This document shows, one piece after another, positions 18,918-27,813 of a stretch of 64,000 nucleotides of DNA. The stretch covers positions 1 to 64,000 of the forward strand of contig CAISBR010000182.1 in assembly GCA_903883645.1 (NCBI GenBank), given 5' to 3'. The translations under genes were made by a program, and so were the position numbers. The first letter of the stretch is position 1, and each line of letters begins with the position of its first letter. The notes below the pieces were generated by a model. It was not told where the DNA came from. It made no database searches and saw nothing but the letters and a program-made list of their open reading frames with translations. Origin of the DNA: an uncultured Myxococcales bacterium (GTDB lineage: Bacteria; Myxococcota_A; UBA9042).

Positions 18918-18925
18918 AGTTGCAC

Positions 18926-19981
18926 CTACCGATCTCCCAGCCGGCGCATCGCCAGACCCACCGCCACACCCGCCACGGGCGCCATGCGCTGCAGCATCTG
19001 GGCGTCAAACTTCTTGGGATCGACGACGACGTTGTTGAAAGGATTGAGCGCCCGCACCGTTGTGCCCAGGCGACGTTCGATACCCTCGATGAGGCCCGCT
19101 TGCACCGCTGCGCCGCCACACAAGTAGATCGCGGCGATGTCAGAATTCATTGCGGTGGCCGCAAAAAAGTCGAGCGAGCGCTGGATCTCGTTGATGAGCA
19201 CTTCAGACACGCGACCCGAGATGCGCTGCACTTCGCGCAACACACCCGACATCGACAGCGTAGTCTCTGAAGTGGTCTTCATGTGCTCCGCTTCTTCCCA
19301 CGGCACAGCGAATTGTTTGGCAATTTCGTCTGTGAGCAAATTGCCGCCTACGGTGATGTCGCGGGTGAACGAGGTGGTGCCGTCACTGACGACGTTGATA
19401 TTGATCGTCGAGGCGCCCACGTTAACGAGTGCGACGGTCTCATGGGTCGGAACAGCGAAGTTCAACTCGAAGGCATTGTAGAGCGCAAAACAATCGACGT
19501 CGACCACAACCGGCTCAAGCTTGCAGGCCCGCACCACGTCGAGCATCTCTTCGATCACCGCCTTCTTGGCCGCTACAAGCAGCACATCCATCTGGCCTTG
19601 GCCGGCATGGGGGTTGATGATCTGGTAATCGACGTTTACATCTTTGATATCAAAGGGAATGTACTGCTCCGCTTCCCACTGAATCTGCTCGTTGAGCTCG
19701 TCTGCGGTCATCTCGGGCAGCGAGATCTTCTTGATGATCACCGAGTGACCCGACAGGGACACGGCCACGCGGCGCTCGCGCACTTTGTTCGCCGCAAACA
19801 ACTCGCCGACCCGCTGGGCCAGCAGAGGCGCGTTGAGAATGACCCCGTCTTTGATGGTGTCGGGCGGCAGCATCATGGTGTCAAATGCGAGCAATTGCGC
19901 ACCCTTCGACGTCTCTTTGACGTGGGCGAGCTTGATCGACGACGAGCCTATGTCCAAGCCGACGGCATTTCTGGTCGCCAT
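18926..19981 (-). CDS. pilM: Type IV pilus assembly ATPase-like protein PilM
   Basis: VGLDIGSSSIKLAHVKE actin-like fold motif; AAGGAG RBS ahead of ATG at 19981. Confidence 0.93.
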   Translation of the reverse strand: MATRNAVGLDIGSSSIKLAHVKETSKGAQLLAFDTMMLPPDTIKDGVILNAPLLAQRVGELFAANKVRERRVAVSLSGHSVIIKKISLPEMTADELNEQIQWEAEQYIPFDIKDVNVDYQIINPHAGQGQMDVLLVAAKKAVIEEMLDVVRACKLEPVVVDVDCFALYNAFELNFAVPTHETVALVNVGASTININVVSDGTTSFTRDITVGGNLLTDEIAKQFAVPWEEAEHMKTTSETTLSMSGVLREVQRISGRVSEVLINEIQRSLDFFAATAMNSDIAAIYLCGGAAVQAGLIEGIERRLGTTVRALNPFNNVVVDPKKFDAQMLQRMAPVAGVAVGLAMRRLGDR

Positions 19982-20306
19982 GCTCGCGCTGCTCCTTCGC
20001 AGGCCGTTGCGGCCCAAACCCAGCTAGGCATCAGGTATGCCTTGGCTGTTTGAGGTGTGGCGCGCCCAAGCCCACCACACTCCAAGGGGCAAGGCTAGAA
20101 GGGGTGGCGCAAGCCGTCAAGAAAAGGGCCAGAACAGACGGCGTGGGCATCGCAAATCGGTGCGGTGTGGGCACCTTGCGCGGCGATGTGTGCAAATCAC
20201 TTGTGCTTGTCCGATCTTCCACGAAGTCGTGACGCCGCCAATCGACCTCTTATGGCAGGTGCCGCGGCGGCGCGCTATGCTACTCGCCCGGCGCCGGTGC
20301 GCGCCG

Positions 20307-21653
20307 ATGGCCACTACTATGCCGAATGCTGCTGCATTTTCGGGTGCTGCTACTGCCAGTCAACCCGCTGAAGGTATTGCTAAAGATCGCGATTTGGCGC
20401 CGCTGCGTCCGCCCGTGCTCGCCGATGCCGAGGTGTTTGCACTGGCGCAGCGCTATTTGACGCCCAACTACAAGAATTCGTCGATCGTTTTCAGTCATGG
20501 CGACGGCCCGTGGAACATTGCGACCGATGGCCGCCGTTACCTCGACATGAGTGCGGGGGTGGCGGTCAATGCCTTGGGCCATGGCCACCCCGACTTGGTC
20601 GCCGCGATCGCTGAGCAATCGGCCCGCTTGGTGCACCAGTCGAACTATTGGCACAACCAGCACGCCGCCGTGCTCGCCGCCGATCTGTGCCAGCGCTTTG
20701 AAACGGCGGTGCTCAATACCACCGGCAAGACCGAACAAAGTCGGGTTTTCTTTTGTAATTCCGGCGCAGAGGGCACCGAAGCAACCGTCAAGACTGCCCG
20801 CCGCTACCACGCGCGCATCCTGGGCAAGGCCCGCCCCGGCATCGTAACTGTGCAAGGCAGCTTCCACGGCCGCACCTATGCCGCCATGACGGCTACCGCC
20901 CAGCCCAAGTACCAAGACGGTTTTGAGCCGCTGGTGCCCGGCTTTCGCTATGCCAAGTTTGGCGACCTGGCGAGCATCGCCGCGCAGATCGACGACACGG
21001 TGGGCGCGGTGCTGATCGAGGTGGTGCAAGGCGAGGGCGGGGTGTGCGTGGCTCCGCCTGGATTCTTTAAGGAACTCAGGCAGTTGTGCGACGATCGCGG
21101 CGTACTGCTGTGCCTTGACGAGGTGCAAACCGGCATTGGCCGCACCGGGACGTTCTTTGCCTTTGAGCAAGAGGGCATCGCCCCCGACATCGTGTGGCTG
21201 GCCAAGGCCCTGGGCGGCGGCATTCCGGTGGGCGCGATGATCGCCCGCGAGGCGGTGGCGCAGGCCCTGCAACCCGGCACGCACGCTACGACATTTGGTG
21301 CCAACGCCCTGTGCATGTACGTGGGTCGGGTGGTGCTCGGCGTGATCGATCGCGACGATCTGGTCGGCAATGCTCGCCGGATGGGCGATCTGCTTTTGCG
21401 CGAGCTAAAGACCGCGTTTGCCGGCAAGGCCTATGTCGTCGATATCCGCGGTCGCGGCCTGATGTGCGGTGTACAGATTCGCGGCGACGTCAAAGCGGTG
21501 ATCGAGGTCGCGCGCAGCAAGGGCCTTTTGGTCTCGCTGGCCGGTAGCGATGTGGTTCGGTTGACGCCACCGCTTGTGATTGGCCGCGAGCACGTCGAGT
21601 TTGCGGTGTCCCATCTGCTGGCCGCGGCCGAGCAAGTGCTCGCTAACGCTTGA
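20307..21653 (+). CDS. argD: Acetylornithine/succinyldiaminopimelate-type class III aminotransferase
   Basis: LDMSAGVAVNALGHGHPDLV, FFCNSGAEGTEATVKTAR, SFHGRTYAAMTAT, CLDEVQTGIGRTG, LAKALGGGIPVGAM (PLP lysine). Confidence 0.88.
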   Translation: MATTMPNAAAFSGAATASQPAEGIAKDRDLAPLRPPVLADAEVFALAQRYLTPNYKNSSIVFSHGDGPWNIATDGRRYLDMSAGVAVNALGHGHPDLVAAIAEQSARLVHQSNYWHNQHAAVLAADLCQRFETAVLNTTGKTEQSRVFFCNSGAEGTEATVKTARRYHARILGKARPGIVTVQGSFHGRTYAAMTATAQPKYQDGFEPLVPGFRYAKFGDLASIAAQIDDTVGAVLIEVVQGEGGVCVAPPGFFKELRQLCDDRGVLLCLDEVQTGIGRTGTFFAFEQEGIAPDIVWLAKALGGGIPVGAMIAREAVAQALQPGTHATTFGANALCMYVGRVVLGVIDRDDLVGNARRMGDLLLRELKTAFAGKAYVVDIRGRGLMCGVQIRGDVKAVIEVARSKGLLVSLAGSDVVRLTPPLVIGREHVEFAVSHLLAAAEQVLANA

Positions 21654-21725
21654 ACCCTGTGACTAGTCTGGTACCCTAATTGCCTCGCCCCGGTGCCGCT
21701 CCGTGCACCGTTTTCTGGAGTGTCT

Positions 21726-22622
21726 ATGCGTATCCGTCTTCTGACCCCGTTTGTGGTGGCTGTTTCGTCTCTTGTTCTAGCTAGCTGCGCCAACACGTCG
21801 AGCGGCGGAGGCGTCGCCGCCGGAACCGAGGCCGACACTACGACCAGCAGCGGCAAAGACACCACGACCAGCACCGGCGGCGACACCGGCACGACCGCCA
21901 AGACCGATACCACGTCGCAGTCGGGCACCGAGAAGTCGATCGTCGATATCCAAAAGGCCTCGGCGGCCTGCACAGGCGATCCGGCCAGCTTTGGCGACGT
22001 CGCCGGCCTCACCATCCGCAATGCGGTGGTCGCCTCGCCGGCGCGCAAGCAGACCACCGACGGCAGCTTGGTCGGCATCTACGTGCAGCAAAAGGGCGGC
22101 GGCCAGTGGTCGGGCATCTACGTGATTGGCAAGAAAGACAGCGAGATTGGTCAAGTGGCCCCCGGCGACGTCATCACCATCACCGGCGACGTCAAGGACT
22201 ACTACTGCTTTACCGAAATGAACAACAAGTTCGCGGTCATCGAGTCGCAGGGCCAAGAAATGCCCATGCCGGTGACAGTGACCACCGCCGATATCGGCGA
22301 GATCGCTGGAAAAGACAAGACCGAGCCCTACGAAGGCGTGCTGGTGCAGTTGCACGATGTGGTGGTCGGCGACGACGCGCTGGGTAGCGACGGCAAGCCC
22401 CACGGCGAGCAGTATGTGGGCAAGACGGCAGACGAAAAGGCGTTGCGCATCGGCTCGTCGTTCTTTGGCGTCTATCTGAGCGACAAGAACGCCGACGGTA
22501 CCTACAGCGAGAAGTACCCGAAGGGCACCAAGCTCGGCACGCTGACCGGTGTGTTGCAGTACAGCTTTGGCGCGTTCACCTTGGTGATCACCAAGGACCC
22601 CGAGAACGTGGTCAAGCCGTAA
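21726..22622 (+). CDS. Putative lipoprotein, possible OB-fold-like domain
   Basis: MRIRLLTPFVVAVSSLVLASCANTSSGG lipobox, Thr/Gly/Ser linker, beta-rich body. Confidence 0.65.
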   Translation: MRIRLLTPFVVAVSSLVLASCANTSSGGGVAAGTEADTTTSSGKDTTTSTGGDTGTTAKTDTTSQSGTEKSIVDIQKASAACTGDPASFGDVAGLTIRNAVVASPARKQTTDGSLVGIYVQQKGGGQWSGIYVIGKKDSEIGQVAPGDVITITGDVKDYYCFTEMNNKFAVIESQGQEMPMPVTVTTADIGEIAGKDKTEPYEGVLVQLHDVVVGDDALGSDGKPHGEQYVGKTADEKALRIGSSFFGVYLSDKNADGTYSEKYPKGTKLGTLTGVLQYSFGAFTLVITKDPENVVKP

Positions 22623-22661
22623 GCAAAGCCCGGATTTTGTGAAAAGTAACAGAGGAAATTC

Positions 22662-23639
22662 ATGGACAAGAGTAATCTTTATGCCATTGCCGCGGTAGTT
22701 GGCGTGGTGGGCTTTGCTATCGGTCGTTACGATGCCCACGGTCGGGGTGCTCCTGCCGCCGCGCCCGCGATCGCCCAGCCTGGCGCCGCGCCAGCGCCCG
22801 AAGCGCCCAAGTCGGCTGAGAATAAGCCTAGCGAGTCTGCGCAGGTACAGGCCGTGGCTGCGGCAGTTCGGCCCAGCGAGCCCAGCAAGCCCAGCGAATC
22901 GGCCAAGGCGGAGTCGGCCAAGCCCAGCCTGCTCGACACGCAGAGCGACGAAGGTGCAGGCAAGGGCGTCGACGTTACGAAACTGGGCGTATCTCCTCAG
23001 GGAATGGCCAGTCCGTTCATGGGCCCCAAAGACGCTCTGGTCGTGGTCAACGTGTACTCGGACTTCCAGTGCCCGGTGTGCAAGCGCTCGGCCGATCCGA
23101 TCAAGCAACTGGCCGCCGACTTCCCCGGCAAGGTCAAGGTGTATTTCCGCAACAATGCGCTGGCGATGCACGGGCGCAGCAAGCCGGCGGCGCTGGCGGC
23201 GTGGGCGGCAAAGAACCAAGGTAAGTTCTGGCAATACCACGATAAGCTGTTCGCGACGGGACAGCTCGACGACAGCAGCTTGGAGCAAGTGGCCAAGGAC
23301 CTGGGCCTCGACATCGCCAAGTGGAAGGCCGACATGGCCGATCCCAAGTCGGGCGAGCGCCTGGACCAAGAGGCCAAGTGGGCCGAGAGCATGGGCGCGA
23401 CCGGTACGCCCGGCTTCTTTGTCAATGGTGTTCGGCAGGTGGGCTGGGGTTCGTACCTAGCGCTCAAGTCGATGGTGCAGCGCGAAATCGACAAGGCCGA
23501 CGAGCTGATCGCCCAGGGGACGCCGAAGAACCAGGTGATCGCCAAGCGAATTGCCGCGATGGCGACGCAGAATACCAAGGGCGAGGGCGAGACCGCGATC
23601 AATGGCGAGCTTTGGGCCAAGCAGCTGGCGGCGGACTAG
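22662..23639 (+). CDS. DsbA-like thioredoxin-fold oxidoreductase
   Basis: VVVNVYSDFQCPVCKRSADPIKQL (CPVC), ATGTPGFFVNG cis-Pro motif; N-terminal TM and Pro/Ala linker. Confidence 0.88.
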   Translation: MDKSNLYAIAAVVGVVGFAIGRYDAHGRGAPAAAPAIAQPGAAPAPEAPKSAENKPSESAQVQAVAAAVRPSEPSKPSESAKAESAKPSLLDTQSDEGAGKGVDVTKLGVSPQGMASPFMGPKDALVVVNVYSDFQCPVCKRSADPIKQLAADFPGKVKVYFRNNALAMHGRSKPAALAAWAAKNQGKFWQYHDKLFATGQLDDSSLEQVAKDLGLDIAKWKADMADPKSGERLDQEAKWAESMGATGTPGFFVNGVRQVGWGSYLALKSMVQREIDKADELIAQGTPKNQVIAKRIAAMATQNTKGEGETAINGELWAKQLAAD

Positions 23640-23651
23640 CAGAGGAGCGAC

Positions 23652-24083
23652 ATGCGTTATACTTTGATGATCCTTACTCTTTTGTGGTCATCGAACGCAT
23701 GGGCTGGCGACGGCGCCGACTCGCCCGAGCAGATCGACAAGTACACGCGGCAGCTGGCGCAGATCAAGAAATGCGTGCTGCAGAGCGGCGAGATCAAGTT
23801 CTTGCCGGTGCCGTGCAAGGCCAAGCCGACGAAGCAAAAAGCTAGCAACGGCGCCACGCTTTGGCAGTTTACCTACAGCGGCAAAGGCCAGAAGCTGGCG
23901 GGTACGCTGGCGCCTGAGAACGGCAAGCTCACCTTTGCCGGCACTTCGACCTGCAGTGGCGACGAAACCACCGCGTACAACGGCGTCTTGTTTCGCAATG
24001 GTCCCACAAGCTGGTCGGGCGCGCTGAAGCCCAAGGTGCCGTCGTCACTGTGCGGCCCGTTCGACATGACGCTTAATAAGTAG
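23652..24083 (+). CDS. Small secreted protein of unknown function
   Basis: Signal peptide MRYTLMILTLLWSSNAWA; RBS GAGG upstream. Confidence 0.6.
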   Translation: MRYTLMILTLLWSSNAWAGDGADSPEQIDKYTRQLAQIKKCVLQSGEIKFLPVPCKAKPTKQKASNGATLWQFTYSGKGQKLAGTLAPENGKLTFAGTSTCSGDETTAYNGVLFRNGPTSWSGALKPKVPSSLCGPFDMTLNK

Positions 24084-24095
24084 CTGAATTTATAT

Positions 24096-26684
24096 CTAGC
24101 TAGCGTTCGGCGCGAGAATTACCTCGACGCAATGCTGCGGGTCCAAGAAGTGCTGCGCGGCGGCTTGCACATCAGCGGCAGTCACGGCCAAAAGCGCTTC
24201 GATCTGCCCGCGATAGGCCAGGCGGCCCAGACCGTATAGCTCGTTGAGGCACAGCGTTGCGGCCCGCGACGAGCGGCGCTGCAGGCCAATGGCAAACGCG
24301 CCGACCATCGACTGGCGTGCCCGGTGCAACTCTTCGGGACCAATCGGGTTTTGCCGCAAGCGATCCAGCTGATGGTACAGCCCGGCCAGGCCCTGATCGA
24401 TCTTGTCGGCACCGGTGCCCAAATACACAGCAAAGTAGCCCTCGTCTAGGCCCTCGACATGCATCGCGCTGACCGCGTAACCCAGCGATTGCCGGTCGCG
24501 CAGCTCGATAAACAGCCGGCCGGACTGGCCCGACAGCACGGTGGCCAAAATGTCGAGAGCGTAGCGCGCCGGGTCGTCGAGGCGGGCACCCACAAAGCCG
24601 AGCGCCAGGTGCGCCTGTTGCTTGTCGGTGCGGCTGCGGACCTGGATGGGCTCGCGGGGCCGGGCCACAGGTTGCGAGGGCGGCGGCGGCTCGGCGGGAG
24701 CAGCGGCGGGCGACTGAGCGACGATGGTGGCGGCCAGCTCGTCGGCGTCGATATCGCCCGAGGCGGCGTAGACCAGCCGACCTGGCGTCAAGCGGCGGCG
24801 CAGGTAGGTGCGCAGATCCGCCGACTGCAAACGGCCGACGGCAGGAATATTGCCCAATAGATCTAGGGAGTACGGGTGCTGTCCATACAGCGTGGTCGCC
24901 AGCAGCCGCAGGGTCTGCCGCGCCGGCGCGTCGCTTTGGTGGCGCAGATCTTCGAGCTGCACGGCGCGCTCTTGCTCAAGGTCGCCGCTGGGCAGCTCCG
25001 AGGCGAATAGGCAGTCGAAAAACACGTCGAGCAGCCGGTCGCGACCCGAGGCCAGACCCGTGGCCATGAGCCCGAGCGAATTGCGGCCCGCAAAACCAGC
25101 CAGGCCAGCTGCTAATGTCTCGACTTCTTTGGCAATATCCCCAGAAGATCGCGTCGCCGTACCCCGCGTAAGCATCTGCCCACACAGGTAAGCGCGGCCG
25201 TTGACGTCGGGATTCTCGTCGCGCAGACCGCCGTGCGCCGCCACCCGCAGACCAATCAGCGGCACCGAGCGGTCGTGTTGCACAATCAGAATGTCGCCCG
25301 TGGGCAGCACCAGCCGCTCTAGGCCATCGACCAGGTCGCGCTCGCGCCGTTCGCGGTGGGTCGGCCCGAGTCGAAGTTGTTGCTGCAAATTCAGCCATGT
25401 AGCAGGGGCATCGACCTCGGCCGCACCGTCCTCGCCCGGCAGCTCGACCCACGACAGCGTCTCGGGCGCCAAGTAGCGGCGCGCCACCCGCTGCACATCG
25501 GCGGGCCGCAGCTGACTCACGGCGTGCACGTAATGGCGGTCCCAGTGCGGATCGCCGGTGGCGGTGGCAAAGTAACCCAGCGAATGCGCGAGGCCTTGCA
25601 CCGTCTCTTGCTTGTAGACCGCGTCGGCCAGCACGTTGTGGCGGGCCTTGTCGAGTTCGCCGCTGTCGACACCATTGCTGCGTAAGTTCTGAATTTCGTG
25701 AATGATTGCTTGACGCGCCTCCGCCAGTCGTTCGGCTGAGGTCAGCGCCGTGACCGAAAACAGCCCGCCGCGCAGGGGCGTCCACGACGAGGCGCCAATG
25801 TCGTTGACCAGCCCGGACTTGCGCTGCACCCGCTGCACCAGCCGCGACGAGTCGCCTTGCCCCAGCACGATCGCTAGCACATCCAGCGCCGGCACATCGC
25901 GGTGATCGAGCTGCGGAATTGGCCATGCCAGAATCAGGCGCGACTCTGAAAATGCCGTACGTTCATAGTGGTAGCCTGCACCTGGTTTGCCCGGCTCCTG
26001 CTTGGGCGTGGGCTGCGGCGGCTGGGCGGGCAGGTCGGCAAAAGCGTTGGCAATGGCTGCTAAGGTCTCGTCAACATTCAGATCGCCCGCCGCCGTAACG
26101 GTCAGGTTGCTGGCCACATAGTGCTGGCGGTAAAAGCGCCGCATGGCCTCGCGAGTCATGGATCGCACACTGTTTTCGGTGCCCAGCACGGGTCGACCGT
26201 AGGGGTGCTCGCCATAAGCGCAGGCAAACAGGCGTCGCCACGCCACTTGCCCCGGACTGTCGTTGGCGCGGTGGATTTCTTCGACCACCACATCGATTTC
26301 GCGCGTCAATTCATCGGTATCAAAGACACTGTGGCACACCGCATCGGCGAGCGTATCCAGCCCTTCGCGCCACGAGCTAGTGGGCATAACAACGTGGAAA
26401 CACGTGTGATCTGTGTTAGTCCAGGCGTTAATCTGGCCGCCAGCGCGCTCGACGGACGCGGCAATCTCGCCCACGCCGCGCCGCGCGGTGCCCTTGAAAA
26501 GCATGTGCTCGTGCAGGTGCGCCAGGCCGTGCTGCCCGGGTTGCTCGTGAAAACTACCTACGCCCACCCATACTTGCAGGGCCACCACCGGCGCACCAGG
26601 CACCGCCTGTACCACCGCGCGCAGGCCAGAGGGCAGGTGCACATCGCGAACATCGTCGTGGCCCGGCGGCTGGGCCCGGCTCAC
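24096..26684 (-). CDS. M16 family zinc metallopeptidase (two-repeat, pitrilysin/PqqL-like)
   Basis: HLHEHMLFKGT (HxxEH) in the N-terminal half, degenerate second M16 half; GTG start overlaps the mtnA stop. Confidence 0.9.
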   Translation of the reverse strand: MSRAQPPGHDDVRDVHLPSGLRAVVQAVPGAPVVALQVWVGVGSFHEQPGQHGLAHLHEHMLFKGTARRGVGEIAASVERAGGQINAWTNTDHTCFHVVMPTSSWREGLDTLADAVCHSVFDTDELTREIDVVVEEIHRANDSPGQVAWRRLFACAYGEHPYGRPVLGTENSVRSMTREAMRRFYRQHYVASNLTVTAAGDLNVDETLAAIANAFADLPAQPPQPTPKQEPGKPGAGYHYERTAFSESRLILAWPIPQLDHRDVPALDVLAIVLGQGDSSRLVQRVQRKSGLVNDIGASSWTPLRGGLFSVTALTSAERLAEARQAIIHEIQNLRSNGVDSGELDKARHNVLADAVYKQETVQGLAHSLGYFATATGDPHWDRHYVHAVSQLRPADVQRVARRYLAPETLSWVELPGEDGAAEVDAPATWLNLQQQLRLGPTHRERRERDLVDGLERLVLPTGDILIVQHDRSVPLIGLRVAAHGGLRDENPDVNGRAYLCGQMLTRGTATRSSGDIAKEVETLAAGLAGFAGRNSLGLMATGLASGRDRLLDVFFDCLFASELPSGDLEQERAVQLEDLRHQSDAPARQTLRLLATTLYGQHPYSLDLLGNIPAVGRLQSADLRTYLRRRLTPGRLVYAASGDIDADELAATIVAQSPAAAPAEPPPPSQPVARPREPIQVRSRTDKQQAHLALGFVGARLDDPARYALDILATVLSGQSGRLFIELRDRQSLGYAVSAMHVEGLDEGYFAVYLGTGADKIDQGLAGLYHQLDRLRQNPIGPEELHRARQSMVGAFAIGLQRRSSRAATLCLNELYGLGRLAYRGQIEALLAVTAADVQAAAQHFLDPQHCVEVILAPNAS

Positions 26685-27796
26685 AGGTGTCCCGCCCGCC
26701 GCCGTTGGGCTTGGGCTACAAAGCGTTTGAGATCACTGGCAAAAGGTGCGCGCGCCACGCCCTCTTCGGTAATAATTGCGGCGATCAGCTCGGCTGGTGC
26801 CACATCGAAGGCGGGGTTGAAGACGCCCACGCCACTTGCCGCAAATTGCACGCCGCGCGGCGTAGTTACCTCATCGGGGCTGCGCTCTTCGATGGGGATT
26901 TGTTCGCCGGTCGGGCAGTCGAGGTCGATCGTCGAAGTGGGCGCCGCCACGTAGAACGGAATGTTGTGGCGAGCGCAGAGCACAGCGACGCTGTACGTAC
27001 CGATTTTGTTGGCGGAGTCGCCGTTGGCCGCGATACGATCCGCGCCGACGATGGCGGCTTGCACCTTGCCCAACTTCATGACCCAGCCGGCCATGTTGTC
27101 GCAGATAAGCGTAGAAGGGATGCCATCTTGCGCGCACTCCCAAGCGGTTAGGCGCGAACCTTGCAGTAGCGGGCGGGTCTCGTCGATCCATACGTGCAGG
27201 TCTTTGCCCAGGGCCAGCGCGCTGCGCACTACACCCAGGCCCGTGCCGTGGCCGCCGGTGGCTAAACCGCCGGTGTTGCAGTGGGTTAGCACCCCGCCGC
27301 GGTCGGGCAGCAGCGGTGCGCCGTGGCGGCCCATGTCCAGGCAGCATTGCACATCGTCAAAGTGGATAGCGCTTGCCTGATCGACCAAGTCTTGGACCCG
27401 CGTCGCCATCGGCTGCCCCGCGCTCGCTTGGCCGTGCGCACGCATCCGCTCGATCGCCCAGAACAAATTCACCGCGGTCGGCCGCGTGGCGGCGTAGTCG
27501 GCGCAGCTTTTGGCCAGCACGTCGTCGAATTGCCCGGCCGTCATGCCCGCTTGCAGGGCCAGCAGCAGCTCTTGGGCAATACCATACGCGGCCGTCACGC
27601 CGATGGCTGGAGCCCCGCGCACCGCAAGCGTGCGAATGGCCTGGCGAACCGTGTCGCCGTCGCGGCAGTCTTGGTAGACAGTCTCGGTCGGCAAGCGCGT
27701 CTGATCGAGCAACCGCACCACGGGGCGGCCATCCTCGAGCAGCCATTGCATGGTCGCAAAGTGTTGATTGGCAGGGATAGGGAGAGCAAAGGACAT
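26681..27796 (-). CDS. mtnA: S-methyl-5-thioribose-1-phosphate isomerase
   Basis: RLLDQTRLPTETVYQDC, LAVRGAPAIGVTAAYG, LTHCNTGGLATGGHGTGLGVVR, IVGADRIAANGDSANKIGTY; start at 27796 (MSFALPIP). Confidence 0.92.
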   Translation of the reverse strand: MSFALPIPANQHFATMQWLLEDGRPVVRLLDQTRLPTETVYQDCRDGDTVRQAIRTLAVRGAPAIGVTAAYGIAQELLLALQAGMTAGQFDDVLAKSCADYAATRPTAVNLFWAIERMRAHGQASAGQPMATRVQDLVDQASAIHFDDVQCCLDMGRHGAPLLPDRGGVLTHCNTGGLATGGHGTGLGVVRSALALGKDLHVWIDETRPLLQGSRLTAWECAQDGIPSTLICDNMAGWVMKLGKVQAAIVGADRIAANGDSANKIGTYSVAVLCARHNIPFYVAAPTSTIDLDCPTGEQIPIEERSPDEVTTPRGVQFAASGVGVFNPAFDVAPAELIAAIITEEGVARAPFASDLKRFVAQAQRRRAGHL

Positions 27797-27813
27797 CAAA
27801 ACTCGCTTTCGAT

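Noticed and set aside
21777-23369. 530-aa minus-strand ORF
   Set aside because: Antisense to a lipoprotein and the DsbA-like gene, which have signal peptides and a CPVC motif.
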